Shown here in pieces: positions 12,341-25,800 of a stretch of DNA of 64,000 nucleotides (position 1 is its first letter; each line of letters begins with the position of its first letter). Made by a program: the position numbers and the translations under genes. The notes beneath the pieces were generated by a model, which did not search any database, was not told the DNA's origin, and was given only the letters and a program-made list of their open reading frames with translations. The DNA is from Auanema rhodensis (Eukaryota; Nematoda; Chromadorea; Rhabditida; Rhabditidae). Location of the stretch: assembly GCA_964057225.1 (NCBI GenBank), contig OZ059899.1, positions 20,282,501 to 20,346,500 of the forward strand, in the 5' to 3' direction.

Positions 12341-13748
12341 ATTGGTGCATGGTAACCATGACTTTGAAATTTACGTGAACTTTAATTTATGCTAATTAAA
12401 TGTACACGTGGTGTGCACTCGGTATGTAACTCGCTTCACGTGAAAGATAAAAAGATGCGGTTTTCAAAATTTGATTCCTCATGTCCATATTAGTCTAAAA
12501 ACAAATTTTTATTGATATTGGTGCATGGTAACCATGACTTTGAAATTTACGTGAACTTTAATTTATGCTAATTAAATGTACACGTGATGTGCACTTGGTA
12601 TGTAACTTGCTTCACGTGAAAGATAAAGAGATGCGGTTTTCAAAATTAGATTCCCCATGTCCATATTAGTCTTAAAACAAATTTTCATTGATATTGGTGC
12701 ATGGTAACCATGACTTTGAAATTTACGTGAACTTTAATTTATGCTAATTAAATGTACAAGTGATGTGCACTTGGTATGTAACTCGCTTCACGTGAAAGAT
12801 AAGGAGATGCGGTTTTCACAATTAGATTCCCCATGTCCATATTAGTCTAAAAACAAATTTTTATTGATATTGGTGCATGGTAACCATGACTTTGAAATTT
12901 ACGTGAACTTCAATTTATGCTAATTAAATGTACACGCGGTGTGCACTTGGTATGTAACTCGCTTCACGTGAAAGATAAAGAGATGCGGTTTTAAAAATTA
13001 GATTCCCCATGTCCATATTAGTCTAAAAACAAATTTTTATTGATATTGGTGCATGGTAACCATGACTTTGAAATTTACGTGAACTTTAATTTATGCTAAT
13101 TAAATGTACACGTGGTGTGCACTCGGTATGTAACTCGCTTCACGTGAAAGATAAAAAGATGCGGTTTTCAAAATTTGATTCCTCATGTCCATATTAGTCT
13201 AAAAACAAATTTTTATTGATATTGGTGCATGGTAACCATGACTTTGAAATTTACGTGAACTTTAATTTATGCTAATTAAATGTACACGTGATGTGCACTT
13301 GGTATGTAACTTGCTTCACGTGAAAGATAAAGAGATGCGGTTTTCAAAATTAGATTCCCCATGTCCATATTAGTCTTAAAACAAATTTTCATTGATATTG
13401 GTGCATGGTAACCATGACTTTGAAATTTACGTGAACTTTAATTTATGCTAATTAAATGTACAAGTGATGTGCACTTGGTATGTAACTCGCTTCACGTGAA
13501 AGATAAGGAGATGCGGTTTTCACAATTAGATTCCCCATGTCCATATTAGTCTAAAAACAAATTTTTATTGATATTGGTGCATGGTAACCATGACTTTGAA
13601 ATTTACGTGAACTTCAATTTATGCTAATTAAATGTACACGCGGTGTGCACTTGGTATGTAACTCGCTTCACGTGAAAGATAAAGAGATGCGGTTTTAAAA
13701 ATTAGATTCCCCATGTCCATATTAGCCTAAAAACAGTTTTTTACTGAT
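12341..13748. repeat. Tandem duplication of a G-K-A-B tetramer (2 x 704 bp)
   Basis: Units G, K, A, B at 12341-13044 recur in the same order at 13045-13748. In K both copies carry TAACTTGC, TCTTAAAAC and TTTTCATTG. The second copy differs near 13725, where TTAGTCT reads TTAGCCT. This is a young local expansion between superblock copies I and II. Confidence 0.75.
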
Positions 13749-16700
13749 ATTGGTGCATGGTAACCATGACTTTGAAATTTACGTGAACTTTAATTTATGC
13801 TAATTAAATGTACACGTGGTGTGCACTCGGTATGTAACTCGCTTCACGTGAAAGATAAAGAGATGCGGTTAACAAAATTAGATTTCCTATGTCCATATTA
13901 GTCTAAAAACAAATTTTTATTGATATTGGTTCATGGTAACCATGACTTTGAAATTTACGTGAACTTTAATTTATGCTAATTAAATGTACACGTGGTGTGC
14001 ACTCGGTATGTAACTCGCTTCACGTGAAAGATAAAAAGATGCGGTTTTCAAAATTTGATTCCTCATGTCCATATTAGTCTAAAAACAAATTTTTATTGAT
14101 ATTGGTGCATGGTAACCATGACTTTGAAATTTACGTGAACTTTAATTTATGCTAATTAAATGTACACGTGATGTGCACTTGGTATGTAACTCGCTTCACG
14201 TGAAAGATAAAGAGATGCAGTTCTCAAAATTAGATTCCCCATGTCCATATTAGTCTAGAAACAAATTTTTATTGATATTGGTGCATGGTAACCATGACTT
14301 TGAAATTTACGTGAACTTTAATTTATGCTAATTAAACGTACACGTGGTGTGCACTCGGTATGTAACTCGCTTCACGTGAAAGATAAAGAGATGCGGTTTT
14401 CAAAATTAGATTCCCCATGTCCATATTAGTCTTAAAACAAATTTTTATTGATATTGGTGCATGGTAACCATGACTTTGAAATTTACGTGAACTTTAATTT
14501 ATGCTAATTAAATGTACACGTGGTGTGCACTCGGTATGTAACTCGCTTCACGTGAAAGATAAAAAGATGCGGTTTTCAAAATTTGATTCCTCATGTCCAT
14601 ATTAGTCTAAAAACAAATTTTTATTGATATTGGTGCATGGTAACCATGACTTTGAAATTTACGTGAACTTTAATTTATGCTAATTAAATGTACACGTGGT
14701 GTGCACTCGGTATGTAACTCGCTTCACGTGAAAGATAAAAAGATGCGGTTTTCAAAATTTGATTCCTCATGTCCATATTAGTCTAAAAACAAATTTTTAT
14801 TGATATTGGTGCATGGTAACCATGACTTTGAAATTTACGTGAACTTTAATTTATGCTTATTAAATGTACACGTGGTGTGCACTCGGTATGTAACTCGCTT
14901 CACGTGAAAGATAAAGAGATGCGGTTTTTAAAATTAGATTCCCCATGTCCATATTAGTCTGAAAACAATTTTTTACTGATATTGGTGCATGGTAACCATG
15001 ACTTTGAAATTTACGTGAACTTTAATTTATGCTAATTAAATGTACAAGTGATGTGCACTTGGTATGTAACTCGCTTCACGTGAAAGATAAGGAGATGCGG
15101 TTTTCACAATTAGATTCCCCATGTCCATATTAGTCTAAAAACAAATTTTTATTGATATTGGTGCATGGTAACCATGACTTTGAAATTTACGTGAACTTCA
15201 ATTTATGCTAATTAAATGTACACGCGGTGTGCACTTGGTATGTAACTCGCTTCACGTGAAAGATAAAGAGATGCGGTTTTAAAAATTAGATTCCCCATGT
15301 CCATATTAGTCTAAAAACAGTTTTTTACTGATATTGGTGCATGGTAACCATGATTTTGAAATTTACGTGAACTTTAATTTATGCTAATTAAATGTACACG
15401 TGGTGTGCACTCGGTATGTAACTCGCTTCACGTGAAAGATAAAGAGATGCGGTTAACAAAATTAGATTTCCTATGTCCATATTAGTCTAAAAACAAATTT
15501 TTATTGATATTGGTTCATGGTAACCATGACTTTGAAATTTACGTGAACTTTAATTTATGCTAATTAAATGTACACGTGGTGTGCACTCGGTATGTAACTC
15601 GCTTCACGTGAAAGATAAAAAGATGCGGTTTTCAAAATTTGATTCCTCATGTCCATATTAGTCTAAAAACAAATTTTTATTGATATTGGTGCATGGTAAC
15701 CATGACTTTGAAATTTACGTGAACTTTAATTTATGCTAATTAAATGTACACGTGATGTGCACTTGGTATGTAACTCGCTTCACGTGAAAGATAAAGAGAT
15801 GCAGTTCTCAAAATTAGATTCCCCATGTCCATATTAGTCTAGAAACAAATTTTTATTGATATTGGTGCATGGTAACCATGACTTTGAAATTTACGTGAAC
15901 TTTAATTTATGCTAATTAAACGTACACGTGGTGTGCACTCGGTATGTAACTCGCTTCACGTGAAAGATAAAGAGATGCGGTTTTCAAAATTAGATTCCCC
16001 ATGTCCATATTAGTCTAAAAAGAAATTTTTATTGATATTGGTGCATGGTAACCATGACTTTGAAATTTACGTGAACTTTAATTTATGCTAATTAAATGTA
16101 CACGTGGTGTGCACTCGGTATGTAACTCGCTTCACGTGAAAGATAAAGAGATGCGGTTATCAAAATTGGATTTCCCATGTCCATATTAGTCTAAAAACAA
16201 ATTTTTATTGATATTGGTGCATGGTAACCATGACTTTGAATTTTACGTGAACTTTGATTTATGCTAATTAAATGTACACGTGATGTGCACTTGGTATGTA
16301 ACTTGCTTCACGTGAAAGATAAAGAGATGCGGTTTTCAAAATTAGATTCCCCATGTCCATATTAGTCTTAAAACAAATTTTTATTGATATTGGTGCATGG
16401 TAACCATGACTTTGAAATTTACGTGAACTTTAATTTATGCTAATTAAATGTACAAGTGATGTGCACTTGGTATGTAACTCGCTTCACGTGAAAGATAAGG
16501 AGATGCGGTTTTCACAATTAGATTCCCCATGTCCATATTAGTCTAAAAACAAATTTTTATTGATATTGGTGCATGGTAACCATGACTTTGAAATTTACGT
16601 GAACTTCAATTTATGCTAATTAAATGTACACGCGGTGTGCACTTGGTATGTAACTCGCTTCACGTGAAAGATAAAGAGATGCGGTTTTAAAAATTAGATT

Positions 16701-17268
16701 CCCCATGTCCATATTAGTCTAAAAACAGTTTTTTACTGATATTGGTGCATGGTAACCATGATTTTGAAATTTACGTGAACTTTAATTTATGCTAATTAAA
16801 TGTACACGTGGTGTGCACTCGGTATGTAACTCGCTTCACGTGAAAGATAAAGAGATGCGGTTAACAAAATTAGATTTCCTATGTCCATATTAGTCTAAAA
16901 ACAAATTTTTATTGATATTGGTTCATGGTAACCATGACTTTGAAATTTACGTGAACTTTAATTTATGCTAATTAAATGTACACGTGATGTGCACTTGGTA
17001 TGTAACTCGCTTCACGTGAAAGATAAAGAGATGCAGTTCTCAAAATTAGATTCCCCATGTCCATATTAGTCTAGAAACAAATTTTTATTGATATTGGTGC
17101 ATGGTAACCATGACTTTGAAATTTACGTGAACTTTAATTTATGCTAATTAAATGTACACGTGATGTGCACTTGGTATGTAACTTGCTTCACGTGAAAGAT
17201 AAAGAGATGCGGTTTTCAAAATTAGATTCCCCATGTCCATATTAGTCTTAAAACAAATTTTCATTGAT
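13749..17268. repeat. Superblock, copy II (partial, 20 monomers)
   Basis: The order C D E F G G H A B C D E F I J A B C D/E K matches copy III at 20037-23380. The one length difference is that copy III has a single C/D hybrid at 21621 where this copy has separate C and D units. The same stretch also resembles 1605-3188 at an offset of 73 monomers. After K it runs into a different continuation (M K, plain unit, P F) that leads to the 1,296-bp duplication. Confidence 0.75.
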
Positions 17269-18324
17269 ATTGGTGCATGGTAACCATGACTTTGAAATTT
17301 ACGTGAACTTTAATTTATGCTAATTAAATGTACACGTGATGTGCACTTGGTATGTAACTCGCTTCACGTGAAAGATAAGGAGATGCGGTTTTCAAAAATA
17401 GATTCCCCATGTCCATATTAGTCTAAAAACAAATTTTTATTGATATTGGTGCATGGTAACCATGACTTTGAAATTTACGTGAACTTTAATTTATGCTAAT
17501 TAAATGTACACGTGATGTGCACTTGGTATGTAACTTGCTTCACGTGAAAGATAAAGAGATGCGGTTTTCAAAATTAGATTCCCCATGTCCATATTAGTCT
17601 TAAAACAAATTTTCATTGATATTGGTGCATGGTAACCATGACTTTGAAATTTACGTGAACTTTAATTTATGCTAATTAAATGTACACGTGATGTGCACTT
17701 GGTATGTAACTCGCTTCACGTGAAAGATAAAGAGATGCGGTTTTTAAAATTAGATTCCCCATGTCCATATTAGTATAAAAACAGTTTTTTACTGATATTG
17801 GTGCATGGTAACCATGATTTTGAAATTTACGTGAACTTTAATTTATGCTAATTAAATGTACACATGGTGTGCACTCGGTATGTAACTCGCTTCACGTGAA
17901 AGATAAAGAGATGCGGTTTTCAAAATTAGATTCCCCATGTCCATATTAGTCTAAAAACAAATTTTTATTGATATTGGTGCATGGTAACCATGACTTTGAA
18001 TTTTACGTGAACTTTAATTTATGCTAATTAAACGTACACGTGGTGTGCACTTGGTATGTAACTCGCTTCACGTGAAAGATAAGGAGATGCGGTTTTCACG
18101 ATTAGATTCCCCATGTCCATATTAGTCTAAAAACAAATTTTTATTGATATTGGTGCATGGTAACCATGACTTTGAAATTTACGTGAACTTCAATTTATGC
18201 TAATTAAATGTACACGCGGTGTGCACTTGGTATGTAACTCGCTTCACGTGAAAGATAAAGAGATGCGGTTAACAAAATTAGATTTCCTATGTCCATATTA
18301 GTCTAAAAACAAATTTTTATTGAT

Positions 18325-18564
18325 ATTGGTGCATGGTAACCATGACTTTGAAATTTACGTGAACTTCAATTTATGCTAATTAAATGTACACGCGGTGTGC
18401 ACTTGGTATGTAACTCGCTTCACGTGAAAGATAAAGAGATGCGGTAAATGTACAAGTGATGTGCACTTGGTATGTAACTCGCTTCACGTGAAAGATAAGG
18501 AGATGCGGTTTTCACAATTAGATTCCCCATGTCCATATTAGTCTAAAAACAAATTTTTATTGAT
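18325..18564. repeat. 240-bp chimeric unit, first copy (112-bp deletion junction)
   Basis: Monomer positions 1-121 of a B-type unit (CTTCAATTT, CACGCGG) are joined directly to positions 58-176 of an A-type unit (CAAGTG, AAGGAG, TTTTCACAATT). The junction GCGGT|AAATG lies after 18445. Compared with two full units, exactly 112 bp are missing. The two flanks share at most one base (T), so the join looks illegitimate rather than in-register. Because the halves are of different subtypes, it is not a simple internal duplication of 64 bp. Confidence 0.9.
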
Positions 18565-19620
18565 ATTGGTGCATGGTAACCATGACTTTGAAATTTACGT
18601 GAACTTCAATTTATGCTAATTAAATGTACACGCGGTGTGCACTTGGTATGTAACTCGCTTCACGTGAAAGATAAGGAGATGCGGTTTTCAAAAATAGATT
18701 CCCCATGTCCATATTAGTCTAAAAACAAATTTTTATTGATATTGGTGCATGGTAACCATGACTTTGAAATTTACGTGAACTTTAATTTATGCTAATTAAA
18801 TGTACACGTGATGTGCACTTGGTATGTAACTTGCTTCACGTGAAAGATAAAGAGATGCGGTTTTCAAAATTAGATTCCCCATGTCCATATTAGTCTTAAA
18901 ACAAATTTTCATTGATATTGGTGCATGGTAACCATGACTTTGAAATTTACGTGAACTTTAATTTATGCTAATTAAATGTACACGTGATGTGCACTTGGTA
19001 TGTAACTCGCTTCACGTGAAAGATAAAGAGATGCGGTTTTTAAAATTAGATTCCCCATGTCCATATTAGTCTAAAAACAGTTTTTTACTGATATTGGTGC
19101 ATGGTAACCATGATTTTGAAATTTACGTGAACTTTAATTTATGCTAATTAAATGTACACATGGTGTGCACTCGGTATGTAACTCGCTTCACGTGAAAGAT
19201 GAAGAGATGCGGTTTTCAAAATTAGATTCCCCATGTCCATATTAGTCTAAAAACAAATTTTTATTGATATTGGTGCATGGTAACCATGACTTTGAATTTT
19301 ACGTGAACTTTAATTTATGCTAATTAAACGTACACGTGGTGTGCACTTGGTATGTAACTCGCTTCACGTGAAAGATAAGGAGATGCGGTTTTCACGATTA
19401 GATTCCCCATGTCCATATTAGTCTAAAAACAAATTTTTATTGATATTGGTGCATGGTAACCATGACTTTGAAATTTACGTGAACTTCAATTTATGCTAAT
19501 TAAATGTACACGCGGTGTGCACTTGGTATGTAACTCGCTTCACGTGAAAGATAAAGAGATGCGGTTAACAAAATTAGATTTCCTATGTCCATATTAGTCT
19601 AAAAACAAATTTTTATTGAT

Positions 19621-19860
19621 ATTGGTGCATGGTAACCATGACTTTGAAATTTACGTGAACTTCAATTTATGCTAATTAAATGTACACGCGGTGTGCACTT
19701 GGTATGTAACTCGCTTCACGTGAAAGATAAAGAGATGCGGTAAATGTACAAGTGATGTGCACTTGGTATGTAACTCGCTTCACGTGAAAGATAAGGAGAT
19801 GCGGTTTTCACAATTAGATTCCCCATGTCCATATTAGTCTAAAAACAAATTTTTATTGAT
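19621..19860. repeat. 240-bp chimeric unit, second copy
   Basis: This is the same junction, after 19741, exactly 1,296 bp downstream of the first. A shared breakpoint at the same base means that one deletion arose and was then duplicated with its surroundings. After the A half the array continues as B(19861) into superblock copy III. Confidence 0.9.
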
Positions 19861-22800
19861 ATTGGTGCATGGTAACCATGACTTTGAAATTTACGTGAAC
19901 TTCAATTTATGCTAATTAAATGTACACGCGGTGTGCACTTGGTATGTAACTCGCTTCACGTGAAAGATAAAGAGATGCGGTTTTAAAAATTAGATTCCCC
20001 ATGTCCATATTAGTCTAAAAACAGTTTTTTACTGATATTGGTGCATGGTAACCATGATTTTGAAATTTACGTGAACTTTAATTTATGCTAATTAAATGTA
20101 CACGTGGTGTGCACTCGGTATGTAACTCGCTTCACGTGAAAGATAAAGAGATGCGGTTAACAAAATTAGATTTCCTATGTCCATATTAGTCTAAAAACAA
20201 ATTTTTATTGATATTGGTTCATGGTAACCATGACTTTGAAATTTACGTGAACTTTAATTTATGCTAATTAAATGTACACGTGGTGTGCACTCGGTATGTA
20301 ACTCGCTTCACGTGAAAGATAAAAAGATGCGGTTTTCAAAATTTGATTCCTCATGTCCATATTAGTCTAAAAACAAATTTTTATTGATATTGGTGCATGG
20401 TAACCATGACTTTGAAATTTACGTGAACTTTAATTTATGCTAATTAAATGTACACGTGATGTGCACTTGGTATGTAACTCGCTTCACGTGAAAGATAAAG
20501 AGATGCAGTTCTCAAAATTAGATTCCCCATGTCCATATTAGTCTAGAAACAAATTTTTATTGATATTGGTGCATGGTAACCATGACTTTGAAATTTACGT
20601 GAACTTTAATTTATGCTAATTAAACGTACACGTGGTGTGCACTCGGTATGTAACTCGCTTCACGTGAAAGATAAAGAGATGCGGTTTTCAAAATTAGATT
20701 CCCCATGTCCATATTAGTCTTAAAACAAATTTTTATTGATATTGGTGCATGGTAACCATGACTTTGAAATTTACGTGAACTTTAATTTATGCTAATTAAA
20801 TGTACACGTGGTGTGCACTCGGTATGTAACTCGCTTCACGTGAAAGATAAAAAGATGCGGTTTTCAAAATTTGATTCCTCATGTCCATATTAGTCTAAAA
20901 ACAAATTTTTATTGATATTGGTGCATGGTAACCATGACTTTGAAATTTACGTGAACTTTAATTTATGCTAATTAAATGTACACGTGGTGTGCACTCGGTA
21001 TGTAACTCGCTTCACGTGAAAGATAAAAAGATGCGGTTTTCAAAATTTGATTCCTCATGTCCATATTAGTCTAAAAACAAATTTTTATTGATATTGGTGC
21101 ATGGTAACCATGACTTTGAAATTTACGTGAACTTTAATTTATGCTTATTAAATGTACACGTGGTGTGCACTCGGTATGTAACTCGCTTCACGTGAAAGAT
21201 AAAGAGATGCGGTTTTTAAAATTAGATTCCCCATGTCCATATTAGTCTGAAAACAATTTTTTACTGATATTGGTGCATGGTAACCATGACTTTGAAATTT
21301 ACGTGAACTTTAATTTATGCTAATTAAATGTACAAGTGATGTGCACTTGGTATGTAACTCGCTTCACGTGAAAGATAAGGAGATGCGGTTTTCACAATTA
21401 GATTCCCCATGTCCATATTAGTCTAAAAACAAATTTTTATTGATATTGGTGCATGGTAACCATGACTTTGAAATTTACGTGAACTTCAATTTATGCTAAT
21501 TAAATGTACACGCGGTGTGCACTTGGTATGTAACTCGCTTCACGTGAAAGATAAAGAGATGCGGTTTTAAAAATTAGATTCCCCATGTCCATATTAGTCT
21601 AAAAACAGTTTTTTACTGATATTGGTGCATGGTAACCATGATTTTGAAATTTACGTGAACTTTAATTTATGCTAATTAAATGTACACGTGGTGTGCACTC
21701 GGTATGTAACTCGCTTCACGTGAAAGATAAAAAGATGCGGTTTTCAAAATTTGATTCCTCATGTCCATATTAGTCTAAAAACAAATTTTTATTGATATTG
21801 GTGCATGGTAACCATGACTTTGAAATTTACGTGAACTTTAATTTATGCTAATTAAATGTACACGTGATGTGCACTTGGTATGTAACTCGCTTCACGTGAA
21901 AGATAAAGAGATGCAGTTCTCAAAATTAGATTCCCCATGTCCATATTAGTCTAGAAACAAATTTTTATTGATATTGGTGCATGGTAACCATGACTTTGAA
22001 ATTTACGTGAACTTTAATTTATGCTAATTAAACGTACACGTGGTGTGCACTCGGTATGTAACTCGCTTCACGTGAAAGATAAAGAGATGCGGTTTTCAAA
22101 ATTAGATTCCCCATGTCCATATTAGTCTAAAAACAAATTTTTATTGATATTGGTGCATGGTAACCATGACTTTGAAATTTACGTGAACTTTAATTTATGC
22201 TAATTAAATGTACACGTGGTGTGCACTCGGTATGTAACTCGCTTCACGTGAAAGATAAAGAGATGCGGTTATCAAAATTGGATTTCCCATGTCCATATTA
22301 GTCTAAAAACAAATTTTTATTGATATTGGTGCATGGTAACCATGACTTTGAATTTTACGTGAACTTTGATTTATGCTAATTAAATGTACACGTGATGTGC
22401 ACTTGGTATGTAACTTGCTTCACGTGAAAGATAAAGAGATGCGGTTTTCAAAATTAGATTCCCCATGTCCATATTAGTCTTAAAACAAATTTTTATTGAT
22501 ATTGGTGCATGGTAACCATGACTTTGAAATTTACGTGAACTTTAATTTATGCTAATTAAATGTACAAGTGATGTGCACTTGGTATGTAACTCGCTTCACG
22601 TGAAAGATAAGGAGATGCGGTTTTCACAATTAGATTCCCCATGTCCATATTAGTCTAAAAACAAATTTTTATTAATATTGGTGCATGGTAACCATGACTT
22701 TGAAATTTACGTGAACTTCAATTTATGCTAATTAAATGTACACGCGGTGTGCACTTGGTATGTAACTCGCTTCACGTGAAAGATAAAGAGATGCGGTTTT

Positions 22801-25800
22801 AAAAATTAGATTCCCCATGTCCATATTAGTCTAAAAACAGTTTTTTACTGATATTGGTGCATGGTAACCATGATTTTGAAATTTACGTGAACTTTAATTT
22901 ATGCTAATTAAATGTACACGTGGTGTGCACTCGGTATGTAACTCGCTTCACGTGAAAGATAAAGAGATGCGGTTAACAAAATTAGATTTCCTATGTCCAT
23001 ATTAGTCTAAAAACAAATTTTTATTGATATTGGTTCATGGTAACCATGACTTTGAAATTTACGTGAACTTTAATTTATGCTAATTAAATGTACACGTGAT
23101 GTGCACTTGGTATGTAACTCGCTTCACGTGAAAGATAAAGAGATGCAATTCTCAAAATTAGATTCCCCATGTCCATATTAGTCTAGAAACAAATTTTTAT
23201 TGATATTGGTGCATGGTAACCATGACTTTGAAATTTACGTGAACTTTAATTTATGCTAATTAAATGTACACGTGATGTGCACTTGGTATGTAACTTGCTT
23301 CACGTGAAAGATAAAGAGATGCGGTTTTCAAAATTAGATTCCCCATGTCCATATTAGTCTTAAAACAAATTTTCATTGATATTGGTGCATGGTAACCATG
23401 ACTTTGAAATTTACGTGAACTTTAATTTATGCTAATTAAATGTACACGTGATGTGCACTTGGTATGTAACTCGCTTCACGTGAAAGATAAAGAGATGCAG
23501 TTCTCAAAATTAGATTCCCCATGTCCATATTAGTCTAAAAACAAATTTTTATTGATATTGGTGCATGGTAACCATGACTTTGAAATTTACGTGAACTTTA
23601 ATTTATGCTTATTAAATGTACACGTGATGTGCACTTGGTATGTAACTTGCTTCACGTGAAAGATAAAGAGATGCGGTTTTCAAAATTAGATTCCCCATGT
23701 CCATATTAGTCTTAAAACAAATTTTCATTGATATTGGTGCATGGTAACCATGACTTTGAAATTTACGTGAACTTTAATTTATGCTAATTAAATGTACACG
23801 TGATGTGCACTTGGTAAGTAACTCGCTTCACGTGAAAGATAAAGAGATGCAGTTCTCAAAATTAGATTCCCCATGTCCATATTAGTCTAAAAACAAATTT
23901 TTATTGATATTGGTGCATGGTAACCATGATTTTGAAATTTACGTGAACTTTAATTTATGCTAATTAAATGTACACGTGGTGTGCACTCGGTATGTAACTC
24001 GCTTCACGTGAAAGATAAAGAGATGCGGTTTATAAAATTAGATTCCCCATGTCCATATTAGTCTAAAAACAAATTTTTATTGATATTGGTGCATGGTAAC
24101 CATGACTTTGAAATTTACGTGAACTTTAATTTATGCTAATTAAATGTACACGTGATGTGCACTTGGTATGTAACTCGCTTCACGTGAAAGATAAGGAGAT
24201 GCGGTTTCCAAAAATAGATTCCCCATGTCCATATTAGTCTAAAAACAAATTTTTATTGATATTGGTGCATGGTAACCATGACTTTGAAATTTACGTGAAC
24301 TTTAATTTATGCTAATTAAATGTACACGTGGTGTGCACTCGGTATGTAACTCGCTTCACGTGAAAGATAAAGAGATGAGGTTTTCCAAATTAGATTCCCC
24401 ATGTCCATATTAGTCTAAAAACAAATTTTTATCGATATTGGTGCATGGTAACCATGACTTTGAAATTTACGTGAACTTTATTTTATGCTACATAAATGTA
24501 CACGTGGTGTGCACTCGGTATGTATCTCTATTCACGTGAAAGATAAAGAGATGCGGTTTCCAAAATTAGATTCCCCATGTCCATATTAGTCTAAAAACAG
24601 TTTTTTACTGATATTGGTGCATGGTAACCATGATTTTGAAATTTACGTGAACTTTAATTTATGCTAATTAAATGTACACATGGTGTGCACTCGGTATGTA
24701 ACTCGCTTCACGTGAAAGATGAAGAGATGCGGTTTTCAAAATTAGATTCCCCATGTCCATATTAGTCTAAAAACAAATTTTTATTGATATTGGTGCATGG
24801 TAACCATGACTTTGAATTTTACGTGAACTTTAATTTATGCTAATTAAACGTACACGTGGTGTGCACTTGGTATGTAACTCGCTTCACGTGAAAGATAAGG
24901 AGATGCGGTTTTCACGATTAGATTCCCCATGTCCATATTAGTCTAAAAACAAATTTTTATTGATATTGGTGCATGGTAACCATGACTTTGAAATTTACGT
25001 GAACTTCAATTTATGCTAATTAAATGTACACGCGGTGTGCACTTGGTATGTAACTCGCTTCACGTGAAAGATAAAGAGATGCGGTTAACAAAATTAGATT
25101 TCCTATGTCCATATTAGTCTAAAAACAAATTTTTATTGATATTGGTGCATGGTAACCATGACTTTGAAATTTACGTGAACTTCAATTTATGCTAATTAAA
25201 TGTACACGCGGTGTGCACTTGGTATGTAACTCGCTTCACGTGAAAGATAAAGAGATGCGGTTAACAAAATTAGATTTCCTATGTCCATATTAGTCTAAAA
25301 ACAAATTTTTATTGATATTGGTTCATGGTAACCATGACTTTGAAATTTACGTGAACTTTAATTTATGCTAATTAAATGTACACGTGATGTGCACTTGGTA
25401 TGTAACTCGCTTCACGTGAAAGATAAAGAGATGCAGTTCTCAAAATTAGATTCCCCATGTCCATATCAGTCTAAAAACAAATTTTTATTAATATTGGTGC
25501 ATGGTAACCATGACTTTGAAATTTACGTGAACTTTAATTTATGCTAATTAAATGTACACGTGGTGTGCACTCGGTATGTAACTCGCTTCACGTGAAAGAT
25601 AAAGAGATGCGGTTTATAAAATTAGATTCCCCATGTCCATATTAGTCTAAAAACAAATTTTTATTGATATTGGTGCATGGTAACCATGACTTTGAAATTT
25701 ACGTGAACTTAAATTTATGCTAATTAAATGTACACGTGATGTGCACTTGGTATGTAACTCGCTTCACGTGAAAGATAAGGAGATGCGGTTTCCAAAAATA

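Larger units (their letters stand above)
17341..19936. repeat. 1,296-bp tandem duplication (two copies) carrying the chimeric unit
   Basis: The sequence from about 17341 to 18636 repeats at about 18637-19932. Each copy holds the equivalent of six 176-bp units plus one 240-bp chimeric unit. I noticed only two substitutions between the copies: TAGTATAAAA near 17774 against TAGTCTAAAA, and GATAAAGAG near 17902 against GATGAAGAG near 19199. The left breakpoint lies within 17341-17375, in sequence shared by the parents. Confidence 0.85.

Noticed and set aside
18446-18564. Mobile element insertion or 64-bp internal duplication at the 240-bp unit
   Set aside because: All bases are satellite sequence. 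The two halves belong to different subtypes (B then A), so a deletion junction between units fits better than an insertion or an internal copy.
25365-25547. 60-codon open reading frame as a gene
   Set aside because: It encodes the same 60 residues as the frame at 9749, carried there by the superblock duplication at an offset of 15,616 bp.
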